DNA of 56,023 nt, from NCBI GenBank assembly GCA_024696945.1, contig JAILGF010000062.1, forward strand, positions 1-56,023. The letters run 5' to 3'. A program made the position numbers and the translations under genes. This DNA comes from Lachnospiraceae bacterium. Lineage in GTDB: Bacteria > Bacillota > Clostridia > Lachnospirales > Lachnospiraceae. Positions 41,374 to 49,877 of this stretch are shown one piece after another (position 1 is the stretch's first letter; each line of letters opens with the position of its first letter). The notes beneath the pieces are model-generated. The model saw nothing but the letters and a program-made list of their open reading frames with translations. It had not been told where the DNA came from and ran no database searches.

Positions 41374-43032
41374 TTAAAATGGACTTTTAATTCCTAGCTC
41401 TTTCTCGAGTTCAATTACTTTCCACTCTTTTCCCATAACAGTTGAAATTCTCGGCTCTTTATCCGCTTCTTTAAATCCAAGCGATTTGTAGCATTTATAA
41501 GCAGGCTCATTGTTTTCAAATACGCCTATTGTAACTTTCTGTGCTTTAAGCATTTTAAAGGCATAGTCAAGGCCAAGCTCAAGCATACGCTTTCCGTAGC
41601 CTTTTCCGCGTTTGCTCTCATCGACCACTACCCAGCCCAAGCGCAAAACATTCGGGTCCCCGTTAAGATATCTTATTATGAAATGTCCGACAGGGCCTTC
41701 TTTTCCGCAGGCAATAAACGGATAGAAATTATCATATTCCTCGCAATCCCCGTTATGTTCCGTGTATTTCTCGTCAATGTCTTTGGCGCTTATAGGGAAT
41801 GAGCCGAATCTTTCGCCGCCCCATTTCCAGAAGACCTCCTCATCCTTTAGCCATGATGCTATCAGCTCGCTGTCCTTATGCTTATAAGGCCTGAGTCTGA
41901 GTACTTCGGCGTCCCCGGCCTCCTGCCCTTCAAAAAGTGTCGTTTTAAGGGCGGTCAGGTCAATACCAGTGTCCATTCCATAATACATGTGGTTAAAATA
42001 TGCCACGATAAGTTCCATATCTTCCTGTATAACGGCATGGCCTTCTTTGTGGAAATGGATTGCAAAATTGTCTGCCAGACCTTCCTTCGCGTACTCCACT
42101 TGAGCTAGCTTGCAGCACTCCCACATGGCGGGAGCGTTTACCCAGTCCTCGCCCATGTATGAAGCGATAACAAAGTAGTATCTGTCCTTAGCACAAGCAA
42201 GTATCGGTAAGTTCTCCTGATCATAGGGTATATCTGCAGGGGTTTTGTAATCAAGGAATTTGTCATTGAACCAGCCGCGTTCCGCATCCGACTGCAGGCA
42301 CGAAAGAGGTTCATTCATCCCGTAGGTATATTCTGCAGGGCCTCCGGCTTTACGTAGATCGTAAATCTTTCCTTCCGAGAGGAACTTGTAAAGTGCCAAC
42401 CCTCCGGCTCCTGAGCAGGCAGGGATTACCATCCTGAATCTTTCGTCATATGCGCCACAAACAGCCGTTGCCTTTCCCCATCGTGAAACGCCGGTCACCA
42501 TTGAGGCTTCGGGGTCCAGATTCAGTTCCTTGCCCAGGCCGTTATATATTGCATCCAGAACCTTAGATGCTCCCCATCCCCATGCAGCCAGCGCTCCGGT
42601 CTGCTCTTCAGGATTTTTTCCGTAGGGATAGAGGTCATAGAACGCACCATTATGGGCTGTATCGTCCGATGCGATCTTTGTGCCCTCCATAAAGAACAGG
42701 GCGTATCCCTGCTCTAAGGCATAGTCCTTAGGCATAATCGGGTGCATGCAGATGATAAATGGTGAGCCATTGGGGTACTTTGCCGCTTTGTCTTTTTCAG
42801 GGAGATAGGCATGAACTATAAATTCGGTTTTTCTGTTGTTTTCTTCGGAATCTCCGGAAATTTCCACAATAATCTTCACCAAATCTCCGCCCACAACCTC
42901 AAATGGATTCCTCGGCCCGAGCTTTATAGGAGTGGGGTCTGACCCCAAAAGCTCGTAACTGACCTTCTCACCGCTCCTGCGGACACCGTACATGTTCTCT
43001 TCGTAGAATTTTCTTAGTAGTACCTTATCCAT
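41374..43032 (-). CDS. Fusion of CE15-like glucuronoyl esterase/alpha-beta hydrolase and GNAT acetyltransferase
   Basis: About 552 residues. Residues about 1-365 are an alpha/beta hydrolase resembling CE15 glucuronoyl esterases: nucleophile motif VTGVSRWGKATAVCGAYDER, then PACSGAGG, and a late histidine in HFHKEGHAVIQEDME. No signal peptide is seen, so it should act inside the cell. From about residue 375 a GNAT domain follows (LRLRPYKHKDSELIASWLKD, LGWVVVDESKRGKGYGKRML, YKCYKSLGFKE). The ATG at 43032 lies downstream of the promoter at 43116-43144, which excludes the longer open frame to 43125. GGGGTCTGACCCC is embedded at codons 29-33. Confidence 0.88.
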   Translation of the reverse strand: MDKVLLRKFYEENMYGVRRSGEKVSYELLGSDPTPIKLGPRNPFEVVGGDLVKIIVEISGDSEENNRKTEFIVHAYLPEKDKAAKYPNGSPFIICMHPIMPKDYALEQGYALFFMEGTKIASDDTAHNGAFYDLYPYGKNPEEQTGALAAWGWGASKVLDAIYNGLGKELNLDPEASMVTGVSRWGKATAVCGAYDERFRMVIPACSGAGGLALYKFLSEGKIYDLRKAGGPAEYTYGMNEPLSCLQSDAERGWFNDKFLDYKTPADIPYDQENLPILACAKDRYYFVIASYMGEDWVNAPAMWECCKLAQVEYAKEGLADNFAIHFHKEGHAVIQEDMELIVAYFNHMYYGMDTGIDLTALKTTLFEGQEAGDAEVLRLRPYKHKDSELIASWLKDEEVFWKWGGERFGSFPISAKDIDEKYTEHNGDCEEYDNFYPFIACGKEGPVGHFIIRYLNGDPNVLRLGWVVVDESKRGKGYGKRMLELGLDYAFKMLKAQKVTIGVFENNEPAYKCYKSLGFKEADKEPRISTVMGKEWKVIELEKELGIKSPF

Positions 43033-43115
43033 ATTATGTAAACCCTTATCATAAAATTCTTCATTAAAAAATACACTGCAGTTCAAGATTCTTTTGCAAG
43101 AACCCATGCACATAC

Positions 43116-43144
43116 AGTGTATCATTTCTTATAGTATTTTTCAA
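43116..43144 (-). promoter_or_regulatory. Promoter of the esterase-GNAT gene
   Basis: On the minus strand TTGAAA (43139-43144), a 17-base spacer and TACACT (43116-43121). The predicted start near 43109 is about 77 bases before the ATG at 43032. Confidence 0.6.
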
Positions 43145-43175
43145 GTCTCAATTAGACTTCAAAGCATTAAGTTTC

Positions 43176-45221
43176 TTAAATGCTCTCCAAAATCCTAACT
43201 ATTTCAGGCGTAAGCTCCAGTGCATCTTTCTTTTTTTCGGCTTCAGGCAATCTGTCAAAATCTACAAGATCGTTGTGAACTTTGGCAATTGCACGTATCT
43301 TCTTATCGAGTTTTCCATCATTTAAAACAGAATCCTGAGCCAGAACATACCCCATGGTCCTTGTGTAGGTATTCCAACGCATATGTTCATATTTTCTCCA
43401 AAAATCGCTTTTAATAACAATGTTTAAGATATTATACCTATTATAAGCTAATCGGGTGCTATCAGGTCTCTTAAAATCAATATTTTTCTCGTTATATTTA
43501 GCGAAAATACGTTTAACCCTAGTTGTATTGGTATTATCAAAATCAATAGAATAATTAACTTTGCTTATAATATCTTTGCTTTTTTTGTCATCATACAGCT
43601 TATTAATTATCGCCACTTTATATTTGAAACTTAATGTTCTGGCATATACAGAGTGTCTGTTGTATTCATTATTACAATAAGAAATCCAGGTAGGTATTCC
43701 TTTAGGATATCTTACTTTGTGTATCTCAACAGTTCCTTTTTCAATATCAGACATAGTTATATATTTATAATTATATGTCGTTTTCAAAGAACCTACAAAT
43801 GCAAGATTATCTAAAAGATCCTTGTTCCATTCTTTTATAATGTTCTCATTTTTGATATTGATCTGTATTATATAGCCATCTTTTCTATTTTCCCTATAAC
43901 AAACAGATCTTGCCCGCATACCTATGTTAACATTCTGCAGATCATCGCCAATATTTATAAATGCGAACGTAAAATCCCGATATTGATTCTTGATTATATC
44001 TTCAAATTGCGCAGAAGAACTATTAACATTCTCATAATATTTAATCGAATAAATAGCATTGCCATCTCTGTTGTATTCTTCATCTATCATTATTTCCGGT
44101 ATTTTCTGTTCAAGCATTTTTTTATTGCAGCCTTCATCAATTATCATAACATTTAATCGATACCCCGGCATCTGCCCTAAAAAAAGAATTGCTTTCAGCA
44201 TTTCTAAGTTTCTTTCATTCATGCCAACAAGTAATATCTTAATCTGCTTAAATTCTCCGGTATTTATAGCATTTTCAAATATCGAATTTTTCAAAAGATT
44301 ATTATATGCAAAGTTCTCTTCACTCCGAACAAAATTAAAAATAATTCCATCATCAGTTCCGGTTTCATTCTTTTGTTCCTCACTAGTCTTCTTTAAAAAA
44401 CCATCATAGAGGCTCCATGGGGTCTCGGATAATTCAATATAAACCCTAATATTTTCTCTTCTAAAAACATCGACCTTCTCGATGATTTTTTCGAGCTCGG
44501 AAAGATTGTCCTGCTCTTCATTGCCAAACAGAAAAACTTCAATACCTTTCGTTTTAGATTTAAACTTTTTAAAAATATCAAGTATGGATAAATCGACGTA
44601 TATCCCTCCAAAAGAATCAATTTCCTTCTTTTGATCCTCCTTCAAATCCTTATTTGAATTTGAAAAGACAATATTCAGCTTTCTTTTTTCAGTATCTCTT
44701 ATTTTTGCAATGCTCTCTGCTATTGATAAGCTCTTCTCATTTGTAACAGAAAAAACATATGTATATCTTCTTTTTCTTAGCGAGAGCTTAACTCTTTGAA
44801 ACGGTCCGTTCAAAAATTTAGCTATAAATCCAACCACAAAAAGAAGCAATGCAATATTAGCAAGAACCATTACAATGTCATAAATACTTGAGAAAACGGG
44901 ATATCCCTTAAACGCCATTCTCTCGTATCCATTTCCCAAATATATATTAAAGGTTCTAAGCAAAGCCGTAAACACACCCTCTAAAACTTTTAAACCGGGA
45001 ATTGAATCCGGTATATCATTGTACAGTTCCTGAGGAATATACATTATCCAGCTCGAAAAAAATTCAAACGCCGCTGCCACAGCGAAATGCTCTTCTTTAA
45101 GACCTTTTTTTGCTATGAGATAGATAACTCCGCCTATAAACAGGAGAACTCCGATCACAAATGCTATCACTATATGAAAGGCCAAAAAATTGCCTGTTTG
45201 AATAAGAACTGTCATCTTCAT
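43176..45221 (-). CDS. Membrane protein with TrkA/RCK-like central region and RyR-like C-terminal domain
   Basis: The 681-residue protein has two or three N-terminal membrane segments (HIVIAFVIGVLLFIGGVIYL near residue 15; IYDIVMVLANIALLLFVVGF near 115) and a basic juxtamembrane stretch. Two Rossmann-like regions follow (YTYVFSVTNEKSLSIAESIA at about 155; QIKILLVGMNERNLEMLKAI at about 330), like TrkA-N/RCK domains of channels. The C terminus (WRKYEHMRWNTYTRTMGYVL, VHNDLVDFDRLPEAEKKKDA) matches the ryanodine-receptor repeat (RyR) pattern. This suggests a ligand-gated channel or sensor. It is AT-rich relative to the housekeeping genes and lies on the same strand as the TIR operon, but apart from it. 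Confidence 0.72.
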   Translation of the reverse strand: MKMTVLIQTGNFLAFHIVIAFVIGVLLFIGGVIYLIAKKGLKEEHFAVAAAFEFFSSWIMYIPQELYNDIPDSIPGLKVLEGVFTALLRTFNIYLGNGYERMAFKGYPVFSSIYDIVMVLANIALLLFVVGFIAKFLNGPFQRVKLSLRKRRYTYVFSVTNEKSLSIAESIAKIRDTEKRKLNIVFSNSNKDLKEDQKKEIDSFGGIYVDLSILDIFKKFKSKTKGIEVFLFGNEEQDNLSELEKIIEKVDVFRRENIRVYIELSETPWSLYDGFLKKTSEEQKNETGTDDGIIFNFVRSEENFAYNNLLKNSIFENAINTGEFKQIKILLVGMNERNLEMLKAILFLGQMPGYRLNVMIIDEGCNKKMLEQKIPEIMIDEEYNRDGNAIYSIKYYENVNSSSAQFEDIIKNQYRDFTFAFINIGDDLQNVNIGMRARSVCYRENRKDGYIIQINIKNENIIKEWNKDLLDNLAFVGSLKTTYNYKYITMSDIEKGTVEIHKVRYPKGIPTWISYCNNEYNRHSVYARTLSFKYKVAIINKLYDDKKSKDIISKVNYSIDFDNTNTTRVKRIFAKYNEKNIDFKRPDSTRLAYNRYNILNIVIKSDFWRKYEHMRWNTYTRTMGYVLAQDSVLNDGKLDKKIRAIAKVHNDLVDFDRLPEAEKKKDALELTPEIVRILESI

Positions 45222-45417
45222 AATAATTAATCTTCTCCTACTCTATAAAAAGATACTACATTATATTCTTTCCGATATTATTACATGGGCTTAACATATT
45301 ATGTTTTATAGCTTTATCAATTCATATTACATTAGAAAATAGATTAATGTCAAGAGCTTTTTCTTTGTCTTTGCTCACGATAACGCTTACCTCGTTTTTG
45401 CAATAATACTTTTATAA

Positions 45418-45609
45418 TCGGTTCCGGGCTACCTTTACAAGATTCTTTCCATAAAGTTTTCAAGTCATACAGATGATCTGTTTTACCCTTTTGAAGAGAA
45501 CTCAGAGTATTCTTTTGAGAACGAAGACAATAAAAAGAGACTTCTTGAAGATCTGAAAGACGAAAATGTCAACTTGGTTCGTCGTGCATGGCAAAGAGGT
45601 CTTGTATAG
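45418..45609 (+). pseudogene. Possible C-terminal gene remnant in the 45222-45700 gap
   Basis: On the plus strand an open stretch with no start codon follows a TAA and reads VPGYLYKILSIKFSSHTDD, FYPFEENSEYSFENEDNKK, LLEDLKDENVNLVRRAWQRG and LV before a TAG at 45607-45609. A hydrophobic run (AYLVFAIILL) lies in the same frame just before the TAA. It looks like the end of a decayed gene, closed by the terminator-like hairpin at 45627-45660. I do not recognise the family. Confidence 0.35.
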
Positions 45610-45626
45610 ATTTTCTTTATTAACAT

Positions 45627-45660
45627 AGACACAGGCAGAGCTGATGCTCTGCCTGTGTCT
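45627..45660. terminator. Strong GC-rich hairpin, probable terminator
   Basis: A perfect 15-pair stem, AGACACAGGCAGAGC / GCTCTGCCTGTGTCT, with loop TGAT. It is 40 bases after the stop of the secreted Ig-like gene on the minus strand, and just downstream of the plus-strand remnant. Confidence 0.7.
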
Positions 45661-45700
45661 TCTTAGTCAATTGTTTTAGATATACAAAATAGAAATCTTA

Positions 45701-46537
45701 TCAAGAAACCTTCACCTTGTATTTCAATGTCTTTCCGGACGTTGTTCCCACATAGATATAAGCAGTTCCTTTCTTTTTACCTTCTATCGAAAGTACGTTA
45801 CCGTTCTGTTCAACACTGATCTTATTACTTCCGGCAACAACTTTTGTAATGCTGTATTCAGAAGATACGGTAATGCTTATCTTGTTTCCCTTTTTTACGG
45901 CTGCTTTCGAAGCCAATATGGGCTTCTTAACGAAGATTCTGAACGTTTCCTCTTCACCGGCGAAATTTGTTGCTTCAACCTTAGTTGTTCCGACACTTAC
46001 CGCTGTTATTTTTCCTGATCCGGTAGCTTTAACAACGGCTTCGTTTTCCGAAGCGTAAGTTTCATAACCTTCCAGCTGACCTTCAAGCTGCTTTTCAGAA
46101 TAAAGGTCTATCAATACAATATGGCGTACGTTTGCAAGAAGCTGATCTTTTGCATTTAAAACACCTGTACAAAAATCAACTACTTTTCTTTTAACAGGTC
46201 CCAGTTTATTGTATTCCTTAAAGAATTCCTGCAACTTCTCCGGATAATCCTCTGAGGTTTCATCAAGTGCATTATACATCTTTACAACCCTCGAAATATC
46301 TTTGCTCAGGGTACCCAATTTTTTGAATCCTGAAACAAGCTTATCATAGGCTTTTTGAAGGATAGGAGACAGATCATTCAGATCAATCTTATCTGAATCG
46401 ATTGTCTCCTCGATCAGTTCACATAAACCGTCGGTATCGGTTGCTGCATGCGCAGGCGTACGATGCGGTAATAATGTTAATCCAAATACTAAAACCAGTA
46501 CAGCAATAAAAGCTTTCATGTAATTTTTCTTTTTCAT
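45701..46537 (-). CDS. Secreted protein with bacterial Ig-like domains
   Basis: The 278-residue protein has a Sec signal peptide (MKAFIAVLVLVFGLTLLPHR, cleavage near AHA-A at about 32), a helical region of about 100 residues (LCELIEETIDSDKIDLNDLS, VDFCTGVLNAKDQLL), a BIG2-like domain (ENEAVVKATGSGKITAVSVG) and a final beta-rich domain (LSIEGKKKGTAYIYVGTTSG). It is probably exported and cell-surface or extracellular. No LPXTG or lipobox is seen. It lies 306 bases downstream of the vWA gene, so it is probably not part of the TIR operon. Ligand unknown. Confidence 0.82.
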   Translation of the reverse strand: MKKKNYMKAFIAVLVLVFGLTLLPHRTPAHAATDTDGLCELIEETIDSDKIDLNDLSPILQKAYDKLVSGFKKLGTLSKDISRVVKMYNALDETSEDYPEKLQEFFKEYNKLGPVKRKVVDFCTGVLNAKDQLLANVRHIVLIDLYSEKQLEGQLEGYETYASENEAVVKATGSGKITAVSVGTTKVEATNFAGEEETFRIFVKKPILASKAAVKKGNKISITVSSEYSITKVVAGSNKISVEQNGNVLSIEGKKKGTAYIYVGTTSGKTLKYKVKVS

Positions 46538-46843
46538 AATAAGTCCTCTCTTTCCCCATCATATCAACGGGCCGTCAGGAATTAATCTTTCGCTTATATA
46601 ATTATACCCGGTTATTCAATACTTATAAAGACCTTTAGGCGAAAATTACAGCATTATATTTTGCTACAAATCTGTAATAAAGCTATTTTCATATTCATTT
46701 TCCTTCATAGATTTATTTGTACCATATATCGTTTTTACTGAATATTATGAGCTTGTTGAATACAGTCTACTTGACATAACCAGTTGCACCAGACGTATGC
46801 AAATAGGAAAGGCTGGACTAAAATCAAGTCTTTCCTGTTTCAT
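46538..46843. other. Intergenic gap between the vWA gene and the secreted Ig-like gene
   Basis: AT-rich and non-coding. On the minus strand a TATAAT-like box lies near 46600-46605 without a clear -35. A bulged AGGAAA...TTTCCT hairpin overlaps the end of the vWA gene near 46806-46837 but lacks a T-tract. It also contains the left copy of the 13-base direct repeat at 46777. Confidence 0.4.
46777..46789 (+). repeat. Left copy of a short direct repeat flanking the TIR/kinase/vWA operon
   Basis: TAACCAGTTGCAC here and TAGCCAGTTGCAC at 51239-51251 match at 12 of 13 positions in the same orientation. They lie in the intergenic gaps on either side of the three-gene operon. Confidence 0.35.
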
Positions 46844-47758
46844 TCAACTATTTACAAAGCTTTTAAGAAATGACAAAAAATCTGCATCAGAAGTATCCGT
46901 TCCATATCTGGTACTGGTTTCATCCGGTTCAGAATTATATCCTTCTCCATCCTCTCCACTCAGTTTTAAATCTTCATCGACCGATATAACCATAGCTGTT
47001 TTTGCTATCTTTCTTGTAATAATTTCAAAAACCCGATCAAATTCTTCTTCATGTTCCATTCGGAACACATGCGCATCTTTAGATAGTCTTCGCATCCAAG
47101 CAACATCAGCAGTCCCCCCAATAGCAACAGGAATAACATTCAATCTCCCAGAATCCGACCTTTCTCTTACCTCTCGGCCTGCCATTTCAGCTCCTTTATC
47201 ATCTTTCACATTTCCATCACTCATAAACACAAGCACTGGTTTATAGCTCTCATTTCCTGCCATATTGTTTACCCTTTGAAATTGATCCAAACGTTCAAGA
47301 GCCATTTCTATCCCTTTAGATGCATTTGTCTTATCTTCATGTGTTTGAATCCCAAATATTGTATGAGGCGAGATTCTGCTAACTTCAGAAAACTCCACAA
47401 TACAATCCGCAAATAAATCAAACGTAACTATACTTACGACCGCGGCATTTGAAATTCTTTTATCGTATCTCATTCTGTCCAGCATATGATTCAATACCCT
47501 TTGAACTTCTTCAATACGATGATGTAAAGTTACACCAGGCATTGGTTCAACATTGACAACATTCGTACTTCCATCCTCACTATGAGAAGTATTTTTAATT
47601 ATTCGATACTCACCTTCTTTATTCGTGATAAAATTCATGGATGAGCTTGTATCTATGCAAAAACATATCGGAATTCTTGCTTCGCCATTTGAAATAGTAC
47701 TTTCATATTGAGCAAAATAATCTGCAGTAAACGCATTATTGTTTTCTCTTCCCATCAT
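46844..47758 (-). CDS. TerY-like von Willebrand factor A domain protein
   Basis: The 304-residue cytosolic vWA protein has a MIDAS at its start in RIPICFCIDTSSSMN (DXSXS, Asp36, Ser38, Ser40), a threonine-bearing loop DKTNASKGIEMALERLDQF, and VLVFMSDGNVKDDKGAEM with a following VIPVAIGGTADVAWMRRLSK. This is the arrangement of TerY-type proteins. The C-terminal roughly 55 residues are acidic and disordered-looking (SGEDGEGYNSEPDETSTRYG). It is 11 bases downstream of the kinase/zinc-ribbon gene. TerY proteins work with kinase-zinc-ribbon partners in the known TerY-P association. Confidence 0.88.
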   Translation of the reverse strand: MMGRENNNAFTADYFAQYESTISNGEARIPICFCIDTSSSMNFITNKEGEYRIIKNTSHSEDGSTNVVNVEPMPGVTLHHRIEEVQRVLNHMLDRMRYDKRISNAAVVSIVTFDLFADCIVEFSEVSRISPHTIFGIQTHEDKTNASKGIEMALERLDQFQRVNNMAGNESYKPVLVFMSDGNVKDDKGAEMAGREVRERSDSGRLNVIPVAIGGTADVAWMRRLSKDAHVFRMEHEEEFDRVFEIITRKIAKTAMVISVDEDLKLSGEDGEGYNSEPDETSTRYGTDTSDADFLSFLKSFVNS

Positions 47759-47769
47759 GCCTCTCCTAT

Positions 47770-49857
47770 TTAATTACGTAACCAGCCAAATAATCCGCCT
47801 TTTTTCTTCGGCTTTTCGCTTCCATTGCCATAAGTATCTGTATTCCCATTCCTTTTTCTTTCTCTGCACTCCGGACATCTCACTGGTTCACTGAGTCTTT
47901 TACTGACATAAAACTCATGATCTTTAATTGAAAACTCAAATTGTTTTCTACAATCCCGGCATGTAATCATTTTATATGTGGAACTTAAGTATTCCTTACT
48001 GCAATCCGGACATCTTCCATTTTTAAGATAATAATATGGTGTTTCTTTTTCACATGACACGCATGGAATAGTCTTTTTCTTACAGTCTGAACAGTATTTT
48101 TGGTCTCTCCATTCAGAATCTTGCATTTTCTTTGTTTTATGAAACAAAGCCGTTCTATTGGTGTAGTAATATGTTCTTCCACAAGCTTTACACGTAAAAT
48201 AAACATCAGACCTTTTGTCAATGCAGCTGTTACATATTCTGAAGTTATCAAAATATTGAGCATTGAAATAAAATTTAGGATGTTCAATTCCACAATAATT
48301 ACATTTATAAAAAGGTACTCCTGTCCCTCTTTTAAATGATTTAGGATAAATTTTTAATGATTCTTTATCTTCAGTTTCTTGTAAATCCTTAATAAAATGT
48401 CCAATTGCACTTTCCCAATATATGACATCTTTTCTATCTTTAGGATTACTATATTTCGCTCCGCTTTGAAACACATTGTAAAAACAACCTTTTAATGAAG
48501 ATAAATGGCTCCACATAAATCTCCACATTCCGGGCAATGCCTTATCTCCATGGACTTCTCCACTAGCATAAGGAAATATCATTTTCTTTATTTGTTCGAC
48601 AGGTGCTTCATCCCCTCCAACAGCATATGGAGTTTTCCCCGGCATCATCATCATAAAAACTAATTCGGCAATTGCAAAATTTTCATTTGCCTTTGTTGCA
48701 AGATACACTTTTTTATCGAGTAATTCTGGGGCAGTAAAACTAATATTATGTATCATCGTCGGGAATCCATCTATTTGATAATTATCTGTATCTGTAAAGA
48801 ATACTTTATTTTTATCAATAATACGTATAGCCGCAGGATTAATACAACCGAACAAAATATTTTTCTTATGTAAAAAATCAATTTTTTTCAAAATAGTATT
48901 AGTTAGTTCGCATAAATCTATTTTGGACCAATTAGGGAAAAATGTATCTATGCCTGCACGTTTAAATATGCATAAATGTAATGGAACTCCTTGAAAGGGT
49001 TCTAAAGAATAGCCTCTAAAATGTCCTTCTGAATCTTTTACAATGTCCAACGGCCAACATATTCCCTCAAAATTGACCCGTTTTGATACCATTCTTTGTA
49101 TCTTGGCCTCAAGATATGTATTAAGCGCTTTTTTATCAAATATTTTTACCCATATTCCGACTCTATCGGTACTAAATGTAACAGCATTATTATTCTTAAT
49201 TTCTTGTTTGACCACTTTTAAACTTGATCCGTCAGAATCAAACACTATGCTTCCAATAGATATCTCAGTATTTACATTGATAGTTTCAAATGGCACTCTC
49301 TCCGGCTGTTCTTTTATAACATATCCCGAATTAGTTTTTCTCGTATAATAATTTTCTTGATTATTCAAATCATGAGATTGCTTTTCACCTATAGCATTTA
49401 CCATTTTCTCAATATTTTTTACATTTATCTTGAAAATCTCTATTTCTCCATTGTCAGTTATTTTATAAAAATATGGAGTGATTTCATATTTTTTTCCTGC
49501 TTCTAATATGCTTTCTCTGATTTCGTAATCATTAACAAACACATTAATTTTAGTAATACTTCTTTCCTTAAGATCTCTCATTAAATCGTGATAATTTGAA
49601 ACATTAGGATATACATAAAAGAGATGCTTGTCCAATACCATAAGTGCTGCAGTTCCATCCGGATGCATCAATTCATCTTTTACAAAGGCAGGAACTATAA
49701 AACTACTACTATGTTTTTGAATCACAGAAAAAAGAGATTGTACACATTTCTTAAACCCCGTTGAACATAAACTACTTTTATCCATTATAAAGATACTTCC
49801 ATATGACAAAAACTGTTCTATTCTTGCTATATCTATGGTATTAATGTTTTCTCCCAT
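47770..49857 (-). CDS. PIN-like / degenerate protein kinase / multi-zinc-ribbon protein
   Basis: 695 residues in three parts. (1) Residues about 18-125 look PIN-like: SIFIMDKSSL (Asp26), SFIVPAFVKDELM (Glu62) and INVFVNDYEIRESILEAG (Asp110). (2) Residues about 195-440 are kinase-like: Lys238 in WVKIF, Glu250, a catalytic-loop position reading LFGCINPAAIRI (Cys338 where Asp is expected), DTDNYQI for the DFG region (Asp356), and TAPELL. This resembles kinases with DxDSxQ motifs, but the loop appears catalytically altered. (3) Residues about 518-665 carry eight CXXC pairs, enough for about four zinc ribbons. The tail is basic. It lies between the TIR and vWA genes with 20- and 11-base gaps. Confidence 0.8.
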   Translation of the reverse strand: MGENINTIDIARIEQFLSYGSIFIMDKSSLCSTGFKKCVQSLFSVIQKHSSSFIVPAFVKDELMHPDGTAALMVLDKHLFYVYPNVSNYHDLMRDLKERSITKINVFVNDYEIRESILEAGKKYEITPYFYKITDNGEIEIFKINVKNIEKMVNAIGEKQSHDLNNQENYYTRKTNSGYVIKEQPERVPFETINVNTEISIGSIVFDSDGSSLKVVKQEIKNNNAVTFSTDRVGIWVKIFDKKALNTYLEAKIQRMVSKRVNFEGICWPLDIVKDSEGHFRGYSLEPFQGVPLHLCIFKRAGIDTFFPNWSKIDLCELTNTILKKIDFLHKKNILFGCINPAAIRIIDKNKVFFTDTDNYQIDGFPTMIHNISFTAPELLDKKVYLATKANENFAIAELVFMMMMPGKTPYAVGGDEAPVEQIKKMIFPYASGEVHGDKALPGMWRFMWSHLSSLKGCFYNVFQSGAKYSNPKDRKDVIYWESAIGHFIKDLQETEDKESLKIYPKSFKRGTGVPFYKCNYCGIEHPKFYFNAQYFDNFRICNSCIDKRSDVYFTCKACGRTYYYTNRTALFHKTKKMQDSEWRDQKYCSDCKKKTIPCVSCEKETPYYYLKNGRCPDCSKEYLSSTYKMITCRDCRKQFEFSIKDHEFYVSKRLSEPVRCPECRERKRNGNTDTYGNGSEKPKKKGGLFGWLRN

Positions 49858-49877
49858 TTAAGCCTTACTCCCTTTTA

